A stretch of 64,000 bases of DNA, from positions 62,001-126,000 of the forward strand of contig JAJCZU010000002.1 of assembly GCA_029262235.1 (NCBI GenBank), read 5' to 3'. Under the pieces are notes generated by a model, which saw nothing but the letters and a program-made list of their open reading frames with translations, was not told where the DNA came from and made no database searches. Of this stretch, positions 42,067-48,509 are shown piece by piece (position 1 is the first letter of the stretch; every line of letters starts with the position of its first letter). Origin of the DNA: Candidatus Eiseniibacteriota bacterium (GTDB taxonomy: Bacteria; Orphanbacterota; Orphanbacteria; Orphanbacterales; Orphanbacteraceae). A program made the position numbers and the translations under genes.

Positions 42067-42960
42067 CTACCAGAACCAGGTTGCGCCCATGACGACGACG
42101 ACGGCGACGTGAAGTACGACCGCGAGCAGTGCGGTGACGGCGAACGGACGATGCGCGACGTGCCAGAGCCGAAAGACGCGGCGCGTGGCATCGAGCGCGC
42201 GGATCTGATGGGAGAGTTTCAGTTCGCGGCGTGCGAGCTTCATTGCCCGGCGGAAATCCTTTTTGTCGAGCGGCTGATTCGCCGCGTTCCCTTCGCGCAG
42301 CTGCTTCTGGAGCGATCGGAGCACGCGGCCGCGCCGGAAGTCGTCCACGATCAAGAGACGAATTGTCGTAAGCGGATTGCGGGACGCGAACACGCCTGCA
42401 TCGACCGTAAGCATGTCTCGCAGCCTGGCGATGTCGATGTTCGTGGCCAGGCTGAGATCGGCGATCAGGTCGTCGCCCTGCATCCGGATGTCGGCGACGG
42501 AAAGCTCGGCGCCGTTTCGCGCGCGCGGAATGCGGACGTAGAGGTAGCGACCGATCACGCCGCTGAACGCCACGAGCAGCATGGCGAGATAGCCGAGCCC
42601 GATGACCCCCGTGAATCGCCAGCCCGCGTGCGTCGCGCCGAGCACCGGAATCAGGAGCCCGGCCGCGATATGGACTTCGAGCCAGCGGGGGACGGATCCC
42701 GTGAACGCGAGAAACGAGAACTGTTTGCGAATCGGGTAGAGCCAGAGAAACAGGAAAAGCGCGAACGCCAGGATCCCCGTCGACTGGCCGACCGTGCCGG
42801 ATGGAGAGAACACATCGTTCAGCGGATGGCGGACGCGATCGTGGAGAGGGAGAACGTAGTACCGCAGGCCGTAGATGTTGATCAGCGCGATCAGCATGAG
42901 GGGCGGGAGAACGAGGCGGGGGACCCAGCTCTTTGGTCGTGTCTGTGCTTTGCCGGTCAT
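42067..42960 (-). CDS. Ferric-reductase/NOX-like di-heme b membrane protein
   Basis: 297 residues from ATG 42960 (GAAGGG upstream; the open frame extends to 43059 but into the promoter region). It has about five transmembrane helices. Two His pairs each fit H-x13-H: HIAAGLLIPVLGATH and HRPFAVTALLAVVLH. This is the spacing that holds two b hemes across the bilayer in ferric reductases and NADPH oxidases. A soluble ~110-residue loop between them (SVADIRMQGDDLIADLS to LDKKDFRRAMKLARRE) is unusual and may dock a partner. It is the first gene of the redox operon. Confidence 0.82.
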   Translation of the reverse strand: MTGKAQTRPKSWVPRLVLPPLMLIALINIYGLRYYVLPLHDRVRHPLNDVFSPSGTVGQSTGILAFALFLFLWLYPIRKQFSFLAFTGSVPRWLEVHIAAGLLIPVLGATHAGWRFTGVIGLGYLAMLLVAFSGVIGRYLYVRIPRARNGAELSVADIRMQGDDLIADLSLATNIDIARLRDMLTVDAGVFASRNPLTTIRLLIVDDFRRGRVLRSLQKQLREGNAANQPLDKKDFRRAMKLARRELKLSHQIRALDATRRVFRLWHVAHRPFAVTALLAVVLHVAVVVVMGATWFW

Positions 42961-43281
42961 GTGAGCCCTTCCCTCAACCCTGCCCATTAAGGATCGGCGC
43001 AATCGCGCCCCGCTGTAGGCCACCCCGGCCTTTATAATATGAGGCAAGGAGAGTGCCAAAGGAAGGAGCGTTTTTCAGCCCGGGAGGACAAATACAGGCA
43101 GTCTGGCACGACTGTTCCCGCTTCAGGTGGTCCGTATTGAGCCAGCTGGTTCGTTTTGTGACAGCTTGCGGCCGCGATCGGACGAGCTTCCTGTCGGGCG
43201 GCGCCCGATTTCCACTTGCCTCGAGCAGGGCTCCCGGCGAGAATGGGAGCAATTCGTGAAGGGCTTACCAAGGAGATTACG
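42961..43281. other. Divergent intergenic region between redox operon and bioY
   Basis: 321 bp with no gene I can support. It holds a sigma-54-like element facing the redox operon (43043-43058), a TATAAT at 43033-43038 on the plus strand without a partner -35, and the bioY ribosome site AAGGAGA (43270-43276). No riboswitch was recognised. Confidence 0.6.
43043..43058 (-). promoter_or_regulatory. Sigma-54-type -24/-12 promoter for the redox operon
   Basis: Minus strand TGGCACTCTCCTTGCC: TGGCAC, five bases, TTGC, giving GG and GC separated by exactly 10 nt. The predicted start is near 43033, about 73 nt before ATG 42960. No enhancer-binding activator gene is in the window. Confidence 0.55.
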
Positions 43282-43869
43282 ATGACCGGTGCGAACGCCA
43301 CTTACGCGGACCTGTTCCGGCCCGCCGCCGCAAAGAACGCGCGGCTCTACGACCTGCTTCTGATCGTCGGGGGCTCGATCCTGACCGCGCTTTGCGCCCA
43401 GATCGCGTTCGAGCTTCCGTTGAGCCCGGTGCCGGTGACCGGGCAGACGTTCGCGGTCGTGCTTGTCGGCGCGCTGCTCGGTTCGAAGCGCGGCGCGCTC
43501 GCCATGCTCGCCTACGTAATGGAGGGGGCCGCCGGTCTTCCCGTGTTCGCGCAGGGGCGGTTCGGCCTGCCCGTGCTGCTCGGCCCGACCGGGGGGTACA
43601 TTTTCGGGTTCATCATCGCCGCGTTCGTGGTGGGGCTGCTCGCCGAGCGCGGGTGGGATCGCAAGCTCGTGCCGTCCGCTCTCGCGATGACGATCGGCAC
43701 CGCGTTCATCTTCCTGTTCGGCTGCACCTGGCTCGCCCGTTTTGTCGGCGCGGAGCAGGTGCTCGCTCTCGGGTTCACGCCGTTCGTGCCCGGCGCCGTC
43801 TTCAAGATCGCGCTCGCCGCGGCGCTGCTTCCCGTCGGCTGGAAACTGCTCGGCGCGACGAAGAAGTAA
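43282..43869 (+). CDS. bioY: Biotin transporter BioY (ECF S component)
   Basis: 195 residues from ATG 43282, with AAGGAGA 5-6 nt upstream. It has six predicted transmembrane helices. BioY signature regions are PLSPVPVTGQTFAVVLVGAL, RGALAMLAYVMEGAAGLPVF and GPTGGYIFGFIIAAF. It imports biotin, with or without the ECF energising module (not in the window). Transcribed away from the redox operon. Confidence 0.95.
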   Translation: MTGANATYADLFRPAAAKNARLYDLLLIVGGSILTALCAQIAFELPLSPVPVTGQTFAVVLVGALLGSKRGALAMLAYVMEGAAGLPVFAQGRFGLPVLLGPTGGYIFGFIIAAFVVGLLAERGWDRKLVPSALAMTIGTAFIFLFGCTWLARFVGAEQVLALGFTPFVPGAVFKIALAAALLPVGWKLLGATKK

Positions 43870-43935
43870 GAGCGCTCCAAACGGTGCCGTGTCCTTCCCG
43901 GGGTTGGAGGGGCCCGATCCGCGTTTTTCGGGGAG

Positions 43936-44016
43936 TTCACCTTTTGGTTAATTTCCTGTCTGGTTAATTCACCTTTTGGTTAACTCCACCATTTGGTTAA
44001 TTTACCGACGGGTTAC
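43936..44016 (+). repeat. Iteron-like array of five 16-17-bp direct repeats
   Basis: Units 43936-43951, 43952-43967, 43968-43983, 43984-44000 and 44001-44016. Consensus TTCACCTTTTGGTTAA; units 1 and 3 are identical and units 2, 4 and 5 are diverged but keep GGTTA. The array is AT-rich against the surrounding GC-rich DNA. Confidence 0.85.
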
Positions 44017-44181
44017 TTGCGGGAATGTGCCACAAGAGAAGTCCCATGGCAGGCAGGTAGATTTCCAGGTGCCGCCATGCGCGTTCAGACTCGCGCTGCC
44101 CCTTGAACGCGCCTGAAACCCGCGCCCGCACTGCATTTCCGCGTCGTCCGCCCTTTTTTTGCGCCCGCGTCACATTCCCGA

Positions 44182-44210
44182 TTGACCACTAAACATCTGT
44201 GCAGTACACT
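44182..44210 (+). promoter_or_regulatory. Promoter of the dinB operon with embedded candidate LexA box
   Basis: TTGACC (44182-44187), 17 nt, TACACT (44205-44210). The dyad ACTaaACAtcTGTgcAGT (44188-44205, both half-sites perfect) fills the spacer, the ideal place for a repressor. Expected start near 44217; GAGGGA precedes ATG 44240. Confidence 0.65.
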
Positions 44211-44239
44211 CCCTTTACTAGATCGAGGGAACCCACACA

Positions 44240-44494
44240 ATGCGCGTCGAACCGATTCAGGAACGCATCAAGGTACGTGCCGATTTCGAAGGCGCGAAGG
44301 TAACTCCTCTTCTCTTCCTGCGTAACGGGCAGAAGCATCGCGTGCTGAAAGTCAACCTGCGCTGGGAAGATCGGGAGGGGGGGCGGAAGCTCTACTACTT
44401 CTCCGTTTCGGTGGAGTCGGGCGACGTCTACCAGATGCACCTCGACAGCGCGGACCTGAGCTGGCATCTCGACTTCGTGATGCTGGAGAGCTGA
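44240..44494 (+). CDS. Small hypothetical protein in the dinB operon
   Basis: 84 residues, predicted mostly beta (KVRADFEGAKVTPLLFLRNG, KLYYFSVSVESGDVYQMHLD), ending SWHLDFVMLES. I do not recognise a family. It has its own GAGGGA site and lies directly under the predicted promoter; the dinB start is 3 nt after its stop, so it is the first gene of a two-gene operon with the Y-family polymerase. A helper or regulatory role in damage tolerance is possible but only inferred from position. Confidence 0.7.
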   Translation: MRVEPIQERIKVRADFEGAKVTPLLFLRNGQKHRVLKVNLRWEDREGGRKLYYFSVSVESGDVYQMHLDSADLSWHLDFVMLES

Positions 44495-44496
44495 GT

Positions 44497-45717
44497 TTGA
44501 GAGAGAAGCCGACAAGATCATGGGTGATGCATGTCGACTTCGACTCGTTCTTCGCATCGGTCGAGAAAGCGCTCAATCCGAAACTGATGGACCGGCCGGT
44601 CATCGTCGGAGCGGGCGTCATCGCAAGCTGCTGCTACGTGGCTCGCGCGCACGGACTGCACAACGGCATGCCCCTTTCGCGGGCGCGTCGTCTCTGTCCG
44701 GATGTGGTGATACTCGAGGGATCCCAGCCGACGTACCGTGCGGTGGCGCTCAAGATCTTCGATCTTCTGCGCGAAGTTTCACCGAACGTCGAGACGTTTC
44801 TCGACGACGCGTACGTCGAACTGACGGGCACCGAGCGGCTCTACGGCGCCCCGATTCAGATTGGCGACTGGCTTCGGAAGCGCGTACGCGCCGAAACGGG
44901 CCTGCCGCTGACGGTCGGAATCGGATCGAGCCGCATGGTCGCTCGTTTAGCGGGGAAGGGAGCGAAACCGGACGGGCTCGGCTATGTGCCTCCCGGCGAC
45001 GAGTCCGATTTCGTGGGCCGCTTCCCGATCCGTGATTTGCCCGGTGTAGGGTTTCGCTACGGCGATATCCTCGAGCGGCTCAGAATTCGCACCATTGCTG
45101 ATCTGCGCAACATGCCGCTCGAGGCCCTCACCGATCTCTTTCACTCGCATGGCGAAATCCTGTATCGCCGATGCCGCGGCGAGGACACAGCCGTTGTCGA
45201 AGAACGCGAAGTGCCGAAGTCGATCTCGCGCGAGAGCAGCTTTCACGTGAACACGGCCGACCGCAAAGAGATCGACGGCATGCTGTTCTACCTGAGCGAG
45301 CGGGCCGCGCGCACGCTGCGGCAGCTCGGGCTCGAAGCGCGCACCGTGCGCACGCGCGTTCGCTACGGCGGCGGCGGGTCCGAGGCCATGGCGCGCTCGC
45401 TCACCGTGCCGACCGACCAGCACGCGCCGCTCTTCGAGAAGGCGCTCACGATTCTCGATCGTATTTACGGCCGCCGCGAGGCGCTGCATCTCGTCGGCGT
45501 CACGCTTTCGGGCATTCGTATGGCGAACGGGCGGCAGCTCGATCTTCTCGCACAGGACGAAGCCGATCGCGAAGAGCACTTGAACGACGCGCTCGACGAA
45601 GTGCGCGACCGCTTCGGTTACTCCGCCGTGGTGGCCGGCAAGAGCCTCGACCTGCTCGGCAAGCTCGAACAGAACGATTACGGTTTCGTGCTGCGGACGC
45701 CGAGTCTGACGAAGTAG
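44497..45717 (+). CDS. dinB: DNA polymerase IV-like Y-family polymerase
   Basis: 406 residues, TTG start at 44497 with GGAGAG about 6 nt upstream. Palm: MHVDFDSFFASVEKALNP with the first catalytic Asp. Fingers: SCCYVARAHGLHNGMPLSRA. The second catalytic motif, SxDEAYLD in E. coli Pol IV, reads FLDDAYVE here, so the Glu next to the metal Asp is Asp and one residue appears deleted. Then come thumb HhH (LPGVGFRYGDILERL) and little finger (KSISRESSFHV onward). The C-terminus lacks an obvious beta-clamp QxLxLF motif. It performs translesion synthesis. SOS control is suggested by the upstream dyad. Confidence 0.92.
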   Translation: MREKPTRSWVMHVDFDSFFASVEKALNPKLMDRPVIVGAGVIASCCYVARAHGLHNGMPLSRARRLCPDVVILEGSQPTYRAVALKIFDLLREVSPNVETFLDDAYVELTGTERLYGAPIQIGDWLRKRVRAETGLPLTVGIGSSRMVARLAGKGAKPDGLGYVPPGDESDFVGRFPIRDLPGVGFRYGDILERLRIRTIADLRNMPLEALTDLFHSHGEILYRRCRGEDTAVVEEREVPKSISRESSFHVNTADRKEIDGMLFYLSERAARTLRQLGLEARTVRTRVRYGGGGSEAMARSLTVPTDQHAPLFEKALTILDRIYGRREALHLVGVTLSGIRMANGRQLDLLAQDEADREEHLNDALDEVRDRFGYSAVVAGKSLDLLGKLEQNDYGFVLRTPSLTK

Positions 45718-45721
45718 GGCG

Positions 45722-45739
45722 CTCGGCGCGTACGCCGAG
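45722..45739 (+). terminator. Perfect inverted repeat after dinB
   Basis: CTCGGCG, loop CGTA, CGCCGAG, 4 nt after the dinB stop. There is no T-run, so if it terminates it is not a classical intrinsic terminator. Confidence 0.45.
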
Positions 45740-45763
45740 TCTGACCAGGTAGCACGCATTTCT

Positions 45764-45792
45764 TTGACACGCCCTTCGCATCCCTCTACTCT
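45764..45792 (+). promoter_or_regulatory. Strong sigma-70-type promoter
   Basis: TTGACA (45764-45769), 17-nt spacer, TACTCT (45787-45792). The start near 45799 would give a ~53-nt leader to ATG 45852. Confidence 0.7.
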
Positions 45793-45851
45793 GTGCGCGA
45801 CCATCGAACCCGATTTCGATCCCCATCCCACAACGATCGAAAGGGATCTTC

Positions 45852-47390
45852 ATGCGCGCGCGTCTCATCTTTCTGTTGATTCTCCTGCTGGCGACCACAT
45901 TCGTGTTTCTCGTCGAGCGTTCGTTTGCGGCCGAAGACGACAACTGGCTGACCGGTTTCGAAGCGCCCCCGACGGGCGAAGGAATGGCGGGCGGGCCGGT
46001 GTATGCGCTGGCCGACTGGAACGGAACACTCGCGGCAGGCGGCGCGTTCACGGACGCGGGCACGAACACGCTGACATTCCGGCTCGCACTCTGGGACGGC
46101 GCGAACTGGAGCGACTTCGCCGAAACGGTAAACGGCAACGTGCGCGCGCTCCAGGAATACGGCGGCGACCTCTATGTGGGCGGGCAGTTCACGTTCGCGG
46201 GTCCCGACCCGATCCAGGGGATCGCGGTGTACGACGGCGCGGACCTCGCGATCGTGGGGACCGGGCTGAACGGTCCCGTGCAGGCGCTTGCGGTTTATGA
46301 CGGCGACCTGATCGCGGGCGGCTCGTTTACGACGGCGGGCGGTACGGCTGCGAACAACGTGGCGCGCTGGAACGGCGTGAGCTGGGGCGCGCTCGGGAAC
46401 GGATTGACCGGCACGACGATCGTCGGCCGCGCGCCCGTGCAGACACTGCGCGTGCTGAACGGCGAACTGTACGCCGGGGGCACGTTCACGACGTCCGGCG
46501 CGAACGCCGTGCAGAGCGTCGCGAAATGGAACAGCGCGGGCGGGGTGTGGGAGCAGGTCGGGACGCCGTTCAATGCGGGTGTTTTCGATCTCGCGTATTA
46601 CGACAGCACCGTGTTCGCGACGGGCGATCTCGCGATCGGGGCTGCGCCGTTCGCGGGGGCCGGCATTCCCGTTTTCAACGGGCTTGCGAAGCTGGAGCCC
46701 GACTCCACATGGTCGGCGTTCGGGAACGGACTGCGCGACGGCGCTTCGAACGGGTTCGGGTATGCGCTCGAAGTCTATCGCAATGAACTGTTCGTGCTCG
46801 GCCGCTTCGATTCGTGCGCGGGCAAGGAAGCATCGTGCATCGCGCATTACGATTCACTCTGGGGATGGCGCTCGGCGGGCACCGGGTTTTCGAACGCGAT
46901 CGCGGGATGGGACCTTGCCGGCTGGTCGGCACTCGCGTGGGGCGATTCGATGTACGTCGGCGGCACATTCTCGAATGCAGGCGACAAGGGCTCGGTCGTC
47001 ATGGGCACCTGGTACGACCTGACGAGTGTGGGCGTGGCGGGCGGGCATGGCGTGGCGGGCGCGGCCGGCGATGTGGATGTTGCTGACGAGCGACCGAACG
47101 ATGCGGAGGGGCGCGCCTTCGCCCTCGGGCAGGCGGCGCCGAATCCGTTTACGCGCAGCACGCAGATCAGTTTCCGTCTCGATGTGCCGGCGCCGGTTTC
47201 CGTAACGGTGTTCGATGTGCGGGGCCGGCATGTACGTACCCTTTTCCGGGAAACCGCGGAAGTAAGTAAACATTTACTTACTTGGGACGGATACAACGAA
47301 AAGGGCAGTCGTGTCGCCTCCGGCGTCTACTGGATTCGCCTCGACACGCCGACGGGCAGTGCCTCACAGAAGGTCGTACTCGGCCGGTGA
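45852..47390 (+). CDS. Secreted beta-propeller-like protein with FlgD-type C-terminal sorting domain
   Basis: 512 residues. Signal peptide: LIFLLILLLATTFVFLVERSFA. Six or so repeats of the form LYVGGQFTFAG, LIAGGSFTTAGG, LYAGGTFTTSGA, MYVGGTFSNAG with ArWNGxxW between them, a pattern seen in T9SS-exported beta-propellers. A linker leads to the FlgD/CTD tail: ALGQAAPNPFTRSTQISFRL, VTVFDVRGRHVRTLF, LLTWDGYNEKGSRVASGVYW. AAGGG before the ATG supports the start. It is co-transcribed with the HupE-like gene (GTGA overlap). The coding region contains a near-copy of the TetR operator at 47260-47283. Confidence 0.8.
   Translation: MRARLIFLLILLLATTFVFLVERSFAAEDDNWLTGFEAPPTGEGMAGGPVYALADWNGTLAAGGAFTDAGTNTLTFRLALWDGANWSDFAETVNGNVRALQEYGGDLYVGGQFTFAGPDPIQGIAVYDGADLAIVGTGLNGPVQALAVYDGDLIAGGSFTTAGGTAANNVARWNGVSWGALGNGLTGTTIVGRAPVQTLRVLNGELYAGGTFTTSGANAVQSVAKWNSAGGVWEQVGTPFNAGVFDLAYYDSTVFATGDLAIGAAPFAGAGIPVFNGLAKLEPDSTWSAFGNGLRDGASNGFGYALEVYRNELFVLGRFDSCAGKEASCIAHYDSLWGWRSAGTGFSNAIAGWDLAGWSALAWGDSMYVGGTFSNAGDKGSVVMGTWYDLTSVGVAGGHGVAGAAGDVDVADERPNDAEGRAFALGQAAPNPFTRSTQISFRLDVPAPVSVTVFDVRGRHVRTLFRETAEVSKHLLTWDGYNEKGSRVASGVYWIRLDTPTGSASQKVVLGR
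47260..47283 (+). promoter_or_regulatory. Intragenic copy of the TetR-operator palindrome
   Basis: A 24-bp near-perfect palindrome with arms AAGTAAGTAAAC / ATTTACTTACTT. Its central 22 bp match the operator at 35136-35157 at 21 of 22 positions. It lies in the coding region for EVSKHLLT, about 104 nt before the HupE-like start. Confidence 0.6.
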
Positions 47391-48508
47391 TCGCGCGTCC
47401 CATCCGTCTCGCGTGCCTTGCCATCGCCTGGGCGCTCCCGTTTCTCGCACTCCCCTCCGTGCTTCACGCGCACGACCTCTACACGAGCGGCACGATCGTT
47501 GAGCAGCGCGCCGACACGCTTCACGTTGCGATCGAGTTTCATGCAGGCGATCTCGGCCGCGTCTTCGGGCTGGATCGGAACGCCGACGACGCGATTGACA
47601 GCGCCGAAGTGGTCGCCGGCATGCCGGTCTTCGACGCCTACCTGGACACGCACGTTCGCATGGCATGGACCTCGCGCCCCGGCGCCGCCTTCGCAGGCAT
47701 CGGCACTGCCGCCTCGTGGGAATGGGATTACGATCTCGCCGGGAACCCGACCGTACGTCTGCTGTACGCGTTTCCGGCGCCCGACACGATCACGTCTCTC
47801 ACGTATGAGTTCGACTTGTTTCGCGATTTCGGCGAGAAGTTCCTGAACATCGGCATCGCAACGACGCCGGCGTTTCGGGCGCAGTTTCTGCTGACGATCG
47901 AGAACCCGTCGGTCGTCGTGCCGGTCCCGAAGCAAAGCCGGCGGGGCGTCGGCTTCCCGGCTTTCGTCAAGCTGGGCGTCGAGCATATTCTCGAGGGGAT
48001 CGACCACATCCTGTTTCTGTTCGGGCTGATTCTGGTCGGCGGGCGGCTTCTGTCGCTTATCAAGATCGTGACGGCGTTCACGGTGGCGCACAGCATCACG
48101 CTGGCGCTCGCGGCGCTCGAGGTTGTGGCGCTGCCGCCGGCGATGATCGAGTCGGCGATCGCGCTCAGCATCGCGTACGTGGCGGTCGAGAATTTCCGGA
48201 TCAAGAGCAGTGAAAATCGCTGGATCGTGACGGGCCTGTTCGGCTTCGTGCACGGATTCGGCTTCGCGAACGTGCTGCGCGACATCGGGCTTCCGAGAGA
48301 CGCGCTCGTTTCGAGCCTGCTCGGCTTCAACCTCGGCGTCGAACTCGGCCAGGTCATGATCGTGCTCGTACTCTTTCCGGTCGTGCTGCTCATCGGGCGC
48401 ACGCCGTGGCGCCGTTCGATCGTGTGGGCGCTCTCCGGCGCGCTCTTCGTGATCGCGATCGCGTGGTTCCTGGAACGCGCGTTCGGACTCCCCGTCGGCA
48501 TCCTCTAG
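47387..48508 (+). CDS. HupE/UreJ-family membrane protein with EF-hand-bearing exoplasmic domain
   Basis: 373 residues starting at GTG 47387, overlapping the preceding stop. Signal-like N-terminus: IRLACLAIAWALPFLALPS. A ~170-residue exoplasmic domain contains a canonical 12-residue calcium loop DRNADDAIDSAE (DxNxDxxIDxxE). The C-terminal half has the HupE/UreJ_2 core: GVEHILEGIDHILFLFGLIL, KIVTAFTVAHSITLALA and FGFVHGFGFANVL. Relatives are linked to nickel or cobalt uptake for hydrogenase and urease; metal and direction here are unknown. The gene ends 1 nt short of the convergent phosphatase. Confidence 0.82.
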   Translation: MIARPIRLACLAIAWALPFLALPSVLHAHDLYTSGTIVEQRADTLHVAIEFHAGDLGRVFGLDRNADDAIDSAEVVAGMPVFDAYLDTHVRMAWTSRPGAAFAGIGTAASWEWDYDLAGNPTVRLLYAFPAPDTITSLTYEFDLFRDFGEKFLNIGIATTPAFRAQFLLTIENPSVVVPVPKQSRRGVGFPAFVKLGVEHILEGIDHILFLFGLILVGGRLLSLIKIVTAFTVAHSITLALAALEVVALPPAMIESAIALSIAYVAVENFRIKSSENRWIVTGLFGFVHGFGFANVLRDIGLPRDALVSSLLGFNLGVELGQVMIVLVLFPVVLLIGRTPWRRSIVWALSGALFVIAIAWFLERAFGLPVGIL

Positions 48509-48509
48509 T

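Larger units (their letters stand above)
43870..44239. other. 370-bp intergenic region with repeat array and promoter
   Basis: No gene is supported here. The region contains five 16-17-bp direct repeats (43936-44016), a T7 run at 44154-44160 without an obvious hairpin, and the dinB-operon promoter (44182-44210). The first ~65 bp after bioY show no clear terminator. Confidence 0.6.

Noticed and set aside
43033-43038. TATAAT as a plus-strand promoter for bioY
   Set aside because: No -35 at proper spacing and ~240 nt from the gene; could be chance.
43936-44016. CRISPR array
   Set aside because: Units are contiguous 16-17-bp repeats with no spacers, and no cas genes are present.
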